Shown here: piece after piece, positions 1-10,943 of the stretch | How the letters are laid out: each line of letters begins with the position of its first letter | Numbering within the stretch: position 1 is the first letter of the stretch | From: Symbiodinium natans | Lineage: Eukaryota > Sar > Dinophyceae > Suessiales > Symbiodiniaceae | NCBI GenBank assembly: GCA_905221605.1 | Contig: CAJNDS010000335.1 | Location: forward strand, 1,508,930-1,572,929 | Direction: 5' to 3' | DNA length: 64,000 nucleotides | Position numbers and translations under genes: made by a program | Notes under the pieces: model-generated | Seen by the model: the letters and a program-made list of their open reading frames with translations, nothing else | Told to the model about the DNA's origin: nothing | Database searches by the model: none

Positions 1-21
1 CAGGGCTTTCCAGGTTCTTTA

Positions 22-89
22 GGGTTTAGGGTTTAGGGTTTAGGGTTTAGGGTTTAGGGTTTAGGGTTTAGGGTTTAGGGTTTAGGGTT
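22..89 (+). repeat. TTTAGGG array in intron
   Basis: About ten near-perfect heptamers in TTTAGGG orientation. The array is followed after a short T-rich stretch by an AG acceptor at 101-102, so it is read as the 3' part of an intron cut by the window edge. Confidence 0.9.
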
Positions 90-102
90 CTTATTCTTGC
101 AG

Positions 103-246
103 GGAAGCTCCAGCGCGAGGCAAAAGACCTTGCCTCCCAGCGCGCCACCTCCAAGTGGCGTCAGGGGCCATGTCCTCCCAAGGGCCTCCTCAAAGGTCCC
201 AAAATGGTGTTTGAGCAGGCGCGCTGTCCCGCCTACCCCAATAAAG
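103..246 (+). CDS. Probable internal exon, unknown protein
   Basis: The open frame runs between a good acceptor (TTCTTATTCTTGCAG) and a GTGAGA donor. It starts with 2 nt and ends with 1 nt of a split codon. The peptide begins KLQREAKDLASQRATSKWRQ and is basic and polar. Third positions are mostly G or C. No family was recognised. Confidence 0.6.
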
Positions 247-912
247 GTGAGAGGGGTGGCGGGTTGGGTTTAGGGGATTTAAATCAGAGTTATAGGCTAT
301 AGGTCTTCTAAGATACATGCGCTGGCATCCTCACATTTAAGTAGCTAAGGGCCACGCGACAGAGCCGCAGTTCGCGATTCAACCAACAGGAAGCGGGATG
401 GCCTGACGAATTGTAGGGTTTAGGGTTTTGGGTCTACACCTTTTGGCCTGATAGAGCCAAGTGCTTGGCTATAGCTCAGGGCGTTGTGACTTCCAACAAG
501 TTTTGATGCAAAATTGGCATCAGGTAGCCGGCGTCCGGCGTAGGTATCTTCTTGGCGGATCAGGGGGCGTAGATGGACGTAGCAAGATATTGTTCATTAT
601 GGTTACTAAACCCTAAACCCTAAACCCTAAACCCTAAATCTCAACCCCCGATCCTCCAAGTTGGGCTCTGCAACATGCGATGCTTGAAAAAGGCCTCAGA
701 CACGGTTCCGGGCTGCAGCATGTTTGCTTAGAGGGCCTCGCCCCCGAACCCCAATTCCCGCTGGGGTGTGAAGGTTTGAGGTGTTGTCGGTTGAAACGGT
801 TAAGGTGTGGGTTTTGGGGCTGTAAAACCCAAACCCTAAACCCTAAACCCTAAACCCTAAACCCTAAACCCTAAACCCTAAACCCTCCCCAAGCGCGGGA
901 CCCTCCTTGAGG

Positions 913-998
913 TGACGCGGTTACGTTAGGTAGTTCGGTGCACCTTGACAGCCTTCTTGGCCCCTGTGTCCGAGTAGCATTCTACTTGCCCTTTGAAG
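913..998 (+). CDS. Probable internal exon
   Basis: The acceptor is CCTTGAG. The exon ends GAAG directly against a TTTAGGG array, whose first GT is the donor. It is in phase with the exon at 103-246. The peptide includes VHLDSLLGPCVRVAFYLPFE. Confidence 0.45.
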
Positions 999-1039
999 GT
1001 TTAGGGTTTAGGGTTTAGGGTTTAGGGTTTACCGTCCAG

Positions 1040-1162
1040 GGTCAAGCTCCCACCAATGTGAACATCAAGCTGCAACCCTAGTCCTAAATCACCTGCTTTA
1101 AGGTCGCGAACTGGGTGGAGATGGCAAGGCCCGGCTGGATCAACCGCATGCAGAATGAAAGG
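1040..1162 (+). pseudogene. Exon-like frame broken by a telomere-like insert
   Basis: After a CAG acceptor the frame reads GQAPTNVNIKLQP, meets TAG and TAA inside a short CCCTAGTCCTAAA stretch, and then continues in the same frame as KVANWVEMARPGWINRMQNE up to a TTTAGGG array. It is either a decayed exon or an unspliced minimal repeat insertion. Confidence 0.35.
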
Positions 1163-1271
1163 GTTTAGGGTTTAGGGGTTAGGGTTTAGGGGGGAGATTT
1201 CGCAAAGATTTCGCAAATACAGGTTTTGCGTTGAACCCAGTCTGCGAAAAAGGTTTTTTATTGGGATACAG

Positions 1272-1374
1272 GGTCGGAGCCCCTTTCTTGGCGTTCTACC
1301 TGACGTCCCCTCCATGCACAAAAGGGCTCCCACATCTTGAGCAACTTGCCGTGGTCGACAAGATAGCGCAAGCT
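1272..1374 (+). CDS. Probable internal exon
   Basis: It lies between a GATACAG acceptor and a GTACCT donor beside a CCCTAAA array. The 34 codons include AFYLTSPPCTKGLPHLEQLA. The opposite strand is also open here, which lowers certainty. Confidence 0.45.
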
Positions 1375-1410
1375 GTACCTAAACCCTAAACCCTAAACCC
1401 TAAACTCTAG

Positions 1411-1514
1411 GCCCCTTTGTCCTCAAGCGCAACAGGAGGAAGATGTCGGAGCACCTCTACCACGTCATTGGCCCGGATGGGGCTTATAGGGACTTCTCGC
1501 AATTTATGGCCTAA
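1411..1514 (+). CDS. Probable terminal exon
   Basis: The acceptor CTCTAG ends a CCCTAAA array. The frame has almost only G or C at third positions, includes KRNRRKMSEHLYHVIGPDGA, and stops at TAA 1512-1514. Its phase fits the exon at 913-998. Confidence 0.6.
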
Positions 1515-1740
1515 CTTGTGCGCCCAGTTGGGGGAGGCCAACAAGTCCACGCAAAGCGAGGGGGGGAGGGTGTGCTACTAGGTACACTACATGCTCCCTT
1601 CTAGCATTCTAGGGTTTAGGGTTCAGGCCTTAGGCTTTAGGGCCTTTAGGGTTTAGGGCTAGGCCCTAGGACAGCTTAGGGGATGTGAGGTACCTAAACT
1701 TTCTCAGGGCCCTTTAGCTCCTTTTTAAAGTGGTCTGGGA

Positions 1741-1824
1741 AGTTCAGGGTATATTCGGGGCATGTGAGGGCCCCCACGTTCAAGGGCCCATATTGAGGGA
1801 CGGGACCATGTAGCTACCCTAAGA
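1741..1824. repeat. Family C inverted-repeat element, right half
   Basis: It ends AAGGGCCCATATTGAGGG then GGGACCATGTAGCTACCCT, the right terminus of the family seen complete at 41639-41789. Confidence 0.5.
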
Positions 1825-2061
1825 TACTCCCGAATTCCCTGGCAAGAGCCCCCTGGGGGCTCCTTCCTGTAGGAGATTTGGGCTCACTTACGCTTTAAGG
1901 GTCCATGTACCTCATGATTGTATACTTGGGCCCCAAAGTCCCCATCTAATGAGGTGCTTGAACCTGCCCTGCCCGATTCGATTTGATCGACATCGACATT
2001 TCGATTTGATTTGGCTGCGATTCGACCCCCCCAATCCCCCTGCACACGTCCACCCCAGCCA

Positions 2062-2225
2062 GCCTCAACACCATCCACCCACCTCCCAGCCTCCCACCTC
2101 CCAGCTCCGGGAGGCTGGGAGGCTGGGAGGCTGGGAGGCTGGGAGGCTGGGAGGTGGGAGGCTGGGAGGTGGGAGGTTGGGGTTGGCTGGGAGGTTGAAG
2201 CTGGGAGGTGGGATGCGGGAGGCTA
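2062..2225 (+). repeat. GGCTGGGAG minisatellite and hairpin
   Basis: C-rich CCCACCTCCCAGCCT units are followed by about twelve GGGAGGCTGGGAGG-type units. The two halves are complementary and could fold into a long hairpin. Open frames here are low-complexity and are not called genes. Confidence 0.8.
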
Positions 2226-2348
2226 AAAGTGAGGCTGGGAGCTGTAAGCCTTATAAACCCTACGTTGCCACTCCCCCTCACCCGTCTTCTCCAAAGGGTT
2301 TAAGTCGTTTCCATAGCGCACCCGGAACTCCGAAGGTTTAGGGTTTAG

Positions 2349-2435
2349 GGAGCGCTGTCATTCACATGACCCTGAGGCGTGTGCATTCCCTGGCTGCGGT
2401 ATGGACAACTGGCTGCTCAGGCACCCTAAATTCCA
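2349..2435 (+). CDS. Probable internal exon
   Basis: The acceptor TTTAG is the last heptamer of an array, and the donor GTAGGG starts the next one. Phases are 2-nt start and 1-nt end. One frame reads SAVIHMTLRRVHSLAAVWTT. A second open frame (CHSHDPEACAFPGC) cannot be excluded. Confidence 0.4.
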
Positions 2436-3077
2436 GTAGGGTTTAGGGTTTAGGGCTTGGGGCTTAGGGTTTTAAGGCGTAGGGATTGGGGTTGAAACTT
2501 TACGTACAAGTCAGAAAGTGTTTTGCACCAACTCGGGCGGTCATCACCTACCATACTCGAGGCCTTACATCACCTAAACCATAAGCCCCCTGAAGACATA
2601 AACCCCATATGCCCGGACCGCCTAAAATGATAGAACCCTATATCTCTTATATTGGGCCGTGAAGCCCGAACCCTAAATCTCCAAACCCCCTAAACCCTTA
2701 ACCCCTTAAAACCCCAAACCCTAAAACCCTAACCCCCATAAAACCTTAATCCCATAAACCCCAAAACCCTAAAACCCTAAAACCCCAAAAGCCATAAGCC
2801 CAAAAACCTGAAAAAGACCCAGAGCCCTAAAACCCTAAACTCCATAAACGCTAAGCCCCAAAACCCTAAACTCCAAAGCCCATAAAACCCAAAAAACTTA
2901 AACAGGAGCCCAAACCCCCTAAACCCCAAACCCTAAAAACACCCCTCGAAGGACCGAGACCGAGATGTAAACCCTAAGCCCAAAAATATCCTAAGCCACA
3001 CACCCTAAAAACACCGTAGAACTTGGCTTTCGAATCTGGCTGGCTCTGAAGGACTTTAACCTTTTGGGTTTTTGCAG

Positions 3078-3228
3078 AAACTACAATAAGGAGCCTACAA
3101 GTTAAATGTTTAGGAGGTGTTCAGAAAGCAGCCCAGAGAAGGATTCAAGACGGAAGGACTGAGGAGACGAAAGCGAGGTCTTTTTTTGAGGCCAGGGCCC
3201 TGCGAATCTTCCTAGGACGCCCAGTAGG
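3078..3228 (+). CDS. Probable internal exon
   Basis: A pyrimidine-rich acceptor (TTTTTGCAG) precedes 50 open codons including AAQRRIQDGRTEETKARSFF. The exon ends at a GTTTGG donor inside telomere-like repeats. Its phases join the exon at 2349-2435 and the terminal exon at 4689. Confidence 0.55.
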
Positions 3229-3713
3229 GTTTGGGGTTTAGGGTTTAGGGTTTAGGGTTTAGGATTTAGGGTTTAGGGTTTAGGGTTTAGTGTTGGAGCA
3301 AACACGACTCTGAACTTAATTTCCTTGAGCCCTGATCCTCTTCCGCCAGGCTGGGTTGTTCCAATCGGTTTTCTTAGAACCCGGGCGCAAGAAAGCTCTC
3401 ACAATACCTCAAGGGTCTACTTGAAGGTTCGTGGTACTTAATAGCCAATTTTTACTGTATTTATCACCCACTTATGAGCCCATTAGTTTCCCTACGAATA
3501 TGGTATTTGGGTAAGTAGCATGAACCCCCAAGTAGCGAAAGCTCCCTGGTTCTTAGTAGGGAATGAGGGAATGAGGGCCCTGCTTATACCCTTTAAGGGA
3601 TTATGTGGGGCACTAATTCCCTCGTAAGTGTCAGACTATGCGGCCCCCAACCCGCCCTGAAGTCCAGTGAGCCAGGACAGACTTCGAACGCGAGTGCCGC
3701 CAGGGCTTCATGC

Positions 3714-3880
3714 TAGGGTTTAGGGTTTAGGGTTTATAGGGTTTAGGGTTCAGGGTTCAGGGTTTAGGGTCTTGCTAGGGTTTAGGGTTTAATTAGGGTT
3801 TATAGGGTTTAGGGTTTAGGGTTTAGGGTTTAGGGTTCAGGGTTTAGGGTTTAGGGTTTATAGTCTTTTATAGGGTTTAG
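3714..3880 (+). repeat. Degenerate TTTAGGG array
   Basis: Heptamers are interrupted by TTTATAGGG and TTCAGGG variants. No coding signal is seen here. Confidence 0.85.
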
Positions 3881-4395
3881 GGCATAGGGCCTCGACAGCC
3901 TGGACCATAGAAGCACTTTCAGACCTTCCTGTGCTTAAGTTGCTCGTTAGGGCGTCGGGTGCAGCATTAAATGGTTCATGGTTAAGGTTGTAAGGTTTAG
4001 GGTTTAGGGTTTAGGGTGTAGGGTTTAGGGTTTGAGGTTTAGGGTTAGGGGGTGGGGGGGGGGGTGGTTTGGGGGCGGGTGGGGGGGGGGGGGTGGGACC
4101 CTGAGCCCTCCAAAACCCTGACACACTTCGCCCGAAGCGCAGCCGTAACGTTTCTGGCCTCCCCACAACCTCTCAGGAATTCTGGGAAGAAACCCTAAAC
4201 CCTAAACCCTAAACCTAAACCCTAAACTAAACCCTAAACCCTAAACCCTAAAACCTAAACCCTAAACCCTAACCCGGGGGGGGAGGGGCATACTTGAACA
4301 GGCGATATTCGGACTGTTGAAGCCTCCCTACAGCAGTTTAGGACTTTGGGTTTATGGCTCAGGGTTAGATAGCCCTAAGGATCCTGTACCTATAG

Positions 4396-4478
4396 AGTAT
4401 ACACTTGGGCTTAAAAGGGTTCCTACATTGTAGCTTTAGGGCCCAAGTATATTACTATGTACGTATATGGAGCCTTAG
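4396..4478. repeat. Family B hairpin element, degenerate
   Basis: Pairs CACTTGGGCTTAAAAGG with TAGGGCCCAAGTATA, the core of the family seen at 10246-10352. Confidence 0.45.
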
Positions 4479-4688
4479 TGTAGGGATAACACGATGACTT
4501 CAAGTTCCTTTGTCTGAAGGATTAGTCCGCAAATTGCAATAACAAGGTTCCCATTATGATGTGAGTAAGGGTTTAGGGTTTAGGGTTTATGAGGAACGCA
4601 ACTGATCTAAGGGGCACTGGAATGCCTGGGGTAAATTGAACCCAATTCGCAACCCCACCACCAACTCTAAAACCCCGACTCCCCACAG

Positions 4689-4770
4689 GTACAGAGCCCG
4701 AGGTCTGTGCAACGGGTCTGCCGGCAAGGTCACAGGACACCAGGGCTACTCCTTGGAGCTGCGGAATTAA
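4689..4770 (+). CDS. Probable terminal exon
   Basis: The acceptor is GACTCCCCACAG. The chosen frame reads YRARGLCNGSAGKVTGHQGY and stops at TAA 4768-4770. T-rich sequence follows and suits a 3' UTR. A longer frame from the same acceptor stays open to 5176, but its codon use is less gene-like. Confidence 0.55.
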
Positions 4771-6036
4771 TTTGTGTACTGTAAATTCTGTGGGAATGCT
4801 ATTGATGTTTTCTTGCTTGTATGTCTATGAAAGGCCCAGGTGCATCTTATTGAAGCTAAGCTTCTTTTTTGCCACAGCACTAGGTTTTTTTCCAGACTTG
4901 ACGTTAGTGTCTGTGGCTGTGGGTACCAAAGTTTCAAGGTTTATGGTTTGGCAAGAATCGTGCGAAAGGGAGTTCGCAAGTCGTCCCTCAGTTCATGGGG
5001 GTTCGTGGGGATTCGTGGGGGCGTCCATCTCCAAAAACATCGTGAGGCAGGTGGTTGTTGAACTTTGGCGAACCTTTTGGGTTCGTCTCGTCGAGCCTTT
5101 CGGTTCGCACACAGATCGAACCACCATGCACGTCTTCTTCATGCTGCCCCGAACCCGAAACAAACTGGGTAATTAACCCCCAAGACCCAAAACCCTGAAC
5201 AGGTTGGAAGGTTCGTTAAATTGTTGGTGGGGTATAGGGTTTAGGGTTAAGCTTTTTTGGACGTTCGCCGCACTTTGTGTGAATCCTCCCTTTTGAGGGG
5301 GTTTGTTCGCACTTGTGTGAACCCTCACCTTCGGTTCGGGCACTTTGTTCCGTACTTTCTAGTGCTTCTCAGGCAGGGACCGGTGTCGACTTTGTGGGTT
5401 CAGGGTATCTAGGGTTCAGGGTGTCTATCTAAGGTTTAGTAGGGTATCTAGGGTTCAGGGTTTTCTAGGGGTTAGGGTATCTAGGGCTTAGGGATCTAGG
5501 TTTGGGTTTTATCAGGGGCTAGGGTTTTCTAGGGTTTAGGGTATCTAGGGGTTAGGGTATCTAGGGGTTAGGGTGATGTGATTATTTAGGTTTCGGGTAT
5601 CTAGGGGTTCGGGTTTTTGGGGGCCCCTCTAGGTTCCCCAGCGTTCGCCCCTCCGGCTGGGCAGGAACTGCGTCATCCCAAGCCAAGGGGACATCAATGA
5701 GATGAACAGGCCGGGGTCAGCTTTTTGGGGTTCGACCCTGAACCCTGAACCCCGAACCCCGAACCCTGAACCCTGAATCCTGAACCTGAACCCTGAACCC
5801 TAAGCCCTAAACCCTAAACCCTACTCTACAGCCTTAACCCTACCAACCCTAAACCCGGTTTAGTAGCCTCATCTACAGCGGAAGCTTTAGCTTCGGCTCT
5901 TGTGTGGATACTTGTCTGCAGTTTGCAACCCCTACCCTAAAAGTTCTTCTACCTTTCTATTGTATGCTTAGGGTTTAATTGTGGTTAAACTCTACGCTTT
6001 AGGGTTTAGGTTTTAGGGTTTAGCGTTTAGGATGTA

Positions 6037-6124
6037 CCTCACTATTGTATACTAGGGCCCCAAAGTCCCCAAAAGGAGGTATTTTGAGGCCCAAGTATGA
6101 TCGATCTAGGTACACGGACCCTTA
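6037..6124. repeat. Family B hairpin element
   Basis: Contains GGGCCCCAAAGTCC, TGAGGCCCAAGTATGA and a right end in ACACGGACCCTTAG. Confidence 0.5.
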
Positions 6125-6246
6125 GACTTATCTAGAGACCCCAGGCCCTGAGCCCGAATTGCAGATCAATTGGGGTTGCAACAGATGTCATCCAATGTTT
6201 AGGGTTTAGGGTTTAGGGCTTAGGGCTTAGGGCGTCAGGGCGTCAG

Positions 6247-6349
6247 GGGTTGGCGGCCTACTGGTGCTGGAGATTCCACCGATCCTATCAGCGGGATATT
6301 CGCCGAGAAGCTGGCGATTTCCGCTCTTGGGGTTCGTCCAGCTCCAGGA
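6247..6349 (+). CDS. Probable internal exon
   Basis: The acceptor is GCGTCAG and the donor GTGAACCC starts a CCCTAAA array. The 34 open codons include GDSTDPISGIFAEKLAISAL. Confidence 0.55.
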
Positions 6350-6666
6350 GTGAACCCTAAACCCTAAACCCTAAACCCATATTTGCTTAAGACCCCCCCA
6401 CGCCCCCCAGAAAAGATAGATAATCATCCTCACATTACCCTTATAAGGAAGAATGTTCCATGTTTTTTTGTTTCAATTACTTCTTGTTTTTTGCGGAGGG
6501 GGGGGGGGGAGTTCCTCAGCAAAAGTAGAGGACGCTACGACGAAAGCCCTAAACTCCTAAGCCGTTACCCCCCATCCCTAAACCCTAAACCCTAAAACCC
6601 TGAACCCTGAAACCCTAAACCTTAAACCCCCAAGCAGCTTCCGAAGCCCCAGAATCCAAAGCTCTG

Positions 6667-6900
6667 CCAGGGCTTAGGTCTTAGGGTTTAGGGTTTTGGG
6701 TTTAGGGTTTAGAGTTTAGGGTTTAGGGTTTTGGGTTTAGGGTTTAGGGTTTAGAGTTTAGGGTTTAGGGTTTTGGGTTTAGGGTTTTGGGTTTAGGGTT
6801 TTGGGGTTCAGGGTTTTAGGGATTTAGGGTTTTAGGGTTTTAGGACTTAGGGTTTAGGGTTTAGGGCTTGGGGTTTAGGGTTTAGGGTTAGGGTGTAAGG
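6667..6900 (+). repeat. Mixed TTTAGGG/TTTTGGG array
   Basis: About 30 heptamers, with TTTTGGG, TTTAGAG and TTTGGGG variants interspersed. Confidence 0.85.
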
Positions 6901-7105
6901 GTTTCGAGGTTCAGGGTTTAGGTTATAGGGGTTCAGTGTACGGAGTTTAGGTGGTCGGGCTCAGGGTGAGTGTTTCTGGGCTTTGGAGGGCGCAGGGGTG
7001 TAGGGTTTCCCTTAAACCCTAAACCCTAAACCCTAAACCCTGCAGGGTTTACGTAGTTTTTTCTGGAGAACCTTAAGCCCTGGACTCTGTAAAGTTGAAG
7101 CCCAG

Positions 7106-7167
7106 ACAGGAACCTCCTGTCACACCCGGAGTATTACACAGACAGCGCCGACCTCAGAGCGATCGAG
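7106..7167 (+). CDS. Probable internal exon
   Basis: It lies between GAAGCCCAG and a GTCTTAG donor. The peptide is RNLLSHPEYYTDSADLRAIE. Its phase does not join the exon at 6247-6349, so an exon is missing or a boundary is off. Confidence 0.45.
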
Positions 7168-7242
7168 GTCTTAGGGGGTGTAGGGTTCAGGGTTTAAGGA
7201 TTTGGGTTTAGGGGTCTTAGGGTTTAGGGCTTAGATCTACGG

Positions 7243-7415
7243 GTAGTTACATGGTTCCACAATATGGTCCCTCACCTCCCTTAAAGGGTTCTGAAGTATG
7301 TGCCCATTTGGTTGGAAAGGGCATATACGGCGAAAAAAGGGGTTTAGGGTTTAGGGTTTAGGGTTTAGGACCCACAGGCCCATATTAAGGGTCCATGCAA
7401 CTACTTTCAGCTTAT
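7243..7415. repeat. Family C element with an internal TTTAGGG array
   Basis: The left end GGGTAGTTACATGGT and the right end AGGGTCCATGCAACTAC match the family C termini. Four heptamers lie in the loop at about 7342-7370. Confidence 0.6.
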
Positions 7416-8073
7416 AGGGCTTATGGTTTCTTAACCCTAAACCCTGAACTTTACAGGGTGCTAGGAATGCCGCGCCTAAACGTTGCTATATGGTCCCGTT
7501 GAGGGTTCAGGGTTTAGGGTTTAGGGTTTAGGGAGTCCCTTACTCTCCCTTAATTACCCTTGTTGTTCGAAGGGTTCCCTAAACCCGAAACCCGAAACCC
7601 GAAACCCTAAACCCTAAGCCCTAAACCCTAAACCCTGAGCCCTAAACCCGGGTCTTTTGGATGTAGCAGGCTTAATCAGGGGAAAGGGGGCTCCGAGCTT
7701 GGGAACCTTGACTCCCAAACCTGAAGCTTTAGGGTTAAGGGTTTAGGGTTTAGGGTTTACGGTTTAGGGCTTAGGGCTTAGGGTTTAGGGTTGAGGGTTT
7801 AGGGAACCCTGTTGAGTAGGATGCTGCACAGATTCCTATCATAGGAGCCTGATGAATGCAACAGGATTCTTATTTAAGTTCGCAGGGTTCCTACTTGTTT
7901 AGCAGGATTGCTGGGATTCCTAGTGCTTTGCACGTGGGATCCCACCCTAAACCCGAAACCCTAAACCCTAAGCCCGAAGCCCGAAGCCCTAAACCCTAAA
8001 CCCTAAACCCTAAACCCCAAACCCCAAACCCCAAACTGCTCTGAGGATGTGGCTTCGACTCCCTATCCCTCAG

Positions 8074-8124
8074 GCGCTTTCGCCTCTGTCCGCAATGCGT
8101 GGGGGAAGGCGGGCCGGCTCAAAG
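8074..8124 (+). CDS. Probable small internal exon
   Basis: The acceptor is CTATCCCTCAG. The 16 codons read AFASVRNAWGKAGRLK, and the exon ends AAAG directly before a GTTTTAGGG repeat that supplies the donor. Confidence 0.5.
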
Positions 8125-8387
8125 GTTTTAGGGTTTAGGGTTTGGGGTTTAGGGTTTAGGGTATAGTTGAGTTTTCTGATCTCTGACTTGCAGTTTTTTG
8201 GTGTATGCGGGCTTCAGGAGGGCGATTCTTGATGGCTCCAGTGTTTTGGAGAGATGAGGCTGTTGAGTTTGTGGGGTTTAGGGTGCCGAGTTTTAGGTTT
8301 AGGGTGTGCATGATCTTCTGCGGGTTTAGGGCGTTGGGTTCATCGAAAGTAGTGGGGTTTCCGTTTTGGGTTGAGGCTTTAGGGTTT

Positions 8388-8489
8388 AGGGTTTAGGGTT
8401 AGGGTTAGGGTTTAGGGTTTAGGGTTTAGGGTTTAGGGTTTAGGGTTTAGGGTTTAGGGTTTAGGGTTTAGGGTTTAGGGTTTAGGGTT
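8388..8489 (+). repeat. TTTAGGG array
   Basis: About 14 heptamers ending just before the TCGTTGCAG acceptor at 8497. Confidence 0.95.
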
Positions 8490-8497
8490 CGTTGCAG

Positions 8498-8605
8498 ATG
8501 GCCATCGGGACGGCGCACTACTCCCCAAACCCTTGCACCTTGAAACCGTGCAAGGAGTGCGCCAAAAGAGGACCCCAAGGTTACCTTAACTTCGTGGCTG
8601 AGTGA
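8498..8605 (+). CDS. Probable terminal exon, Cys-rich
   Basis: The 35 codons after the acceptor TTCGTTGCAG begin MAIGTAHYSPNPCTLKPCKE and end with TGA at 8603-8605. Four cysteines are spaced CX5CX2C plus one. A second frame from the same acceptor is also open. Confidence 0.5.
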   Translation: MAIGTAHYSPNPCTLKPCKECAKRGPQGYLNFVAE

Positions 8606-8820
8606 GCACACTTTACACTTTTTGGGATATTCTGATCCCCTATAGAACCTGAAAGTGTGCACTTTTTCGGGGGGCTTTTGATCTCAGCAACTAAGACCCT
8701 AAGACCTAAAGCTGAAAGCAACAAACCCTAAGCCTTCAACCCTCAACCCATCTAGGTTTATGCTAAACCAGTCTAAGATTTAGGACATCCCCTAAACCCT
8801 AAATCCGTCTGTCCGAACAG

Positions 8821-8868
8821 GTTTGCTCACGTTCGCAGTGCACGAGGAGGGATGCAAACAGTGGCCAG
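8821..8868 (+). CDS. Probable small internal exon
   Basis: The acceptor is TGTCCGAACAG and the donor GTGACT. The peptide is LLTFAVHEEGCKQWP, with a 2-nt start and a 1-nt end. Confidence 0.4.
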
Positions 8869-9175
8869 GTGACTTGGCGGCATGTCACCGGAGCACACAG
8901 ACAGGCCTTTGCCCTACACCTTTCGGGCTCAGAGTGCAGGGTTCAAGGTTGAGTTCTGGGGTGTAGGACTAAGGGCTCAGCGTTTCTACAAGTATGAATG
9001 AAAGGTTACTTGGGGTACGTGGGGTGGGTGATCATAGAAGATCCCAAGTGTGGGGTTTAGGGTGTTGAGTTTAGGGTCTTTTGCAACGTGGAGGGTGGAT
9101 GCGTCTTTTTGGGTTCAGGCGTTAGTTGAAAGCCCGTCTGCAAAGTTTGGGCCTTCCTCAGTGTCAGATGTAGCT

Positions 9176-9240
9176 TCTAACCCCTTAACCCTAAACCCCT
9201 AAACCCCTAAACCCCTAAACCCCTAAACCCCTAAACCCTA
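9176..9240 (+). repeat. CCCCTAAA octamer array
   Basis: Seven 8-bp units of CCCCTAAA rather than the heptamer. Confidence 0.85.
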
Positions 9241-9524
9241 TAGACCACAACTGAGGTGGAGGCTCGGCCCACAGGCCCCCGCTGCGCACCTCAGGGTCTG
9301 AGGTTTATGGCTTGTGGTTTTTCGGCTTGATAGGATTAAGTGTCATAGGGGTTTAGGGTTTAGGGTTTAGGGTTTAGGGTTGAATTTAAGGTATTTTGGG
9401 ACTCTATTCGCTTGCAGTTTAGTAGTTGCTACCCCTGAATTAGTAGGCATAACCCATAAAACCCGCCAGATCGAGAAGCAACGCCCGGTAGCCATGAGTG
9501 GAGATGACTATGTGACTACGGCAG

Positions 9525-9695
9525 GTTCGGAATGATGGTATCGTATCAACTTACTTCGCCTTTAGATGAACTTTACAACTTTTTGGGTTTCCTGACTTAG
9601 TAGGAATATTAAAGTTTAAGTGTTTTTCCCTTGGTTATTGGAGAAGTAAGTCAACGCTCTGTGACTGGAAAGCGTGCCTGAATCCCGAGCTGCAC
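9525..9695 (+). CDS. Probable exon interrupted by a family F element
   Basis: After a CGGCAG acceptor the frame reads through 9545 and resumes after the element at 9651 in the same frame, giving DGIVSTLCDWKACLNPELHD. A family E element follows. The flanking 4-bp repeat TCAA marks the insertion. Confidence 0.45.
9550..9650. mobile_element. Family F inverted-repeat element, copy 1
   Basis: The termini CTTACTTC and GAAGTAAG pair, and TCAA is present on both sides. The right end supplies AG. The element lies inside an open frame. Confidence 0.6.
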
Positions 9696-9697
9696 GA

Positions 9698-9811
9698 CTT
9701 GGTGGCCCAGTGGTACCCTTTGCCCTTTTTTTTTTGGTTCTGGGTTCCTTTATAAAGTCACCAGCCAAGAAAAGGGTGCCCTAATTATAATATGGTTACT
9801 GGGCTACTAAG
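9698..9811. mobile_element. Family E inverted-repeat element, copy 1
   Basis: The left end CTTGGTGGCCCAGTGG pairs with the right end TACTGGGCTACTAAG. The core shares TTGGTTCTGGGTTCC with family D. The flanking 4-mers are ACGA and AAGA, an imperfect duplication. Confidence 0.6.
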
Positions 9812-10134
9812 AAGAGCAAGATCACAGAATGGTGAACGGCGCACGTGTTTGAATAAGCCCTATACACCCTATCAGCCCTACAGGCTCTGTGACTCCATAA
9901 ACCCTACAAGCCCCACAAACTGAATCAAACTCTGTAAAAACCTTTAAACCCTCTAAAACGCCATACAAACCTATGAACTACAAAACCCAATGAAACTCAC
10001 AAACAAACCTATAAAACCCGTAAAGACCCAAAAACAAACTACAATCCCCATAAATCCCTAAACCCCAAACCTCGAAACCCAAGCCCTAAACTCTCAACCC
10101 TAAACCCTATATAAACCCTAAACCCTGATTGTAG

Positions 10135-10224
10135 ATCTTGGGGAGGCACTGCTTCTGCTGGCATTGCACCCGCAAATGGGAAGTGGAGTGCTCGCATGCC
10201 GTCGTCTGCTCAGCAGGGCTTGGG
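10135..10224 (+). CDS. Probable exon, Cys/His-rich
   Basis: The acceptor is CTGATTGTAG and the donor GTGTAGGG. The 30 codons include RHCFCWHCTRKWEVECSHAV, a dense Cys/His pattern that could bind zinc. No named domain is claimed. Confidence 0.5.
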
Positions 10225-10245
10225 GTGTAGGGCTAAGGGCTTATA

Positions 10246-10352
10246 AGGGTCCATGTACCTAAACAGGGAGCACTTGGGCCGTAAAGTACTTCCTATAATT
10301 AGTTACTTTAGGGCCCAAGTATATAATCATAAGGCACATGGACCCTTAGGGT
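10246..10352. repeat. Family B inverted-repeat element, copy 1
   Basis: The left end AAGGGTCCATGTACCT pairs with the right end CACATGGACCCTT. An inner pair is GCACTTGGGCC and GGGCCCAAGTA. Confidence 0.7.
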
Positions 10353-10558
10353 TAGGGTTTAGGGCTCAGAGTTTAGGGTCTGGGGTGCGTCACATGCTCC
10401 GCGCACACCCCCCCACGCGGGACGTGTGTTGTGGTGTGCGCCAAGGTTCACCTCCCAACGCACACCCACCCCTCCTAACTAACCTCCTCCCGAATGCTGA
10501 ATTTTTAGGGTTTGGGGTTTAGGGTTTAGGGTTTAGGGTTTAGGGAGACTGAGCTCTA

Positions 10559-10643
10559 AGGGTCCATGCGCCTAAAGTAAGGAATACTTCTCCTAGGACT
10601 ATGTGGGCGCAAGTATACAGGAATAGGTACATGGACCCTTAGG
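10559..10643. repeat. Family B inverted-repeat element, copy 2
   Basis: Termini AAGGGTCCATGCGCCT and GGTACATGGACCCTT. Confidence 0.65.
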
Positions 10644-10943
10644 GCATATCTCAACCCCAAGCTAGCTTTATTTCCGGAGTGGCAGAGGGGGGGCTGACAT
10701 CCCCTGAGCCCTGAATCCTAGACCTTAAAAAACCCCAACCTGACCTTTTCTTCTGGGGCTTCTGAAACTTAGCCCAACAACCCCAAATCGTAAGTCGAAA
10801 AAGTCCTGGAACCCTGAGTCCGAAATCCTACAGGCTTGCCCCAACGCACTTTAGGGTTTAGGGCTTAGGGTTTCGGGTTTAGGGTTTAGGGCACCCTAAA
10901 TCCTCGCCCAATAAATGCGATGGAGGTCGTAACTCTTTAGCAG

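Noticed and set aside
1-89. True chromosome end at the window start
   Set aside because: The array is short, is followed by an exon acceptor, and similar arrays in both orientations run through the whole window.
1302-1376. Minus-strand exon-like frame with GTAGAA donor
   Set aside because: The + frame over the same bases has equal splice support, and all neighbours are on +.
4772-5176. 134-residue frame on +
   Set aside because: It begins at TTG and overlaps a shorter frame with better codon use that stops at 4770; more likely 3' UTR.
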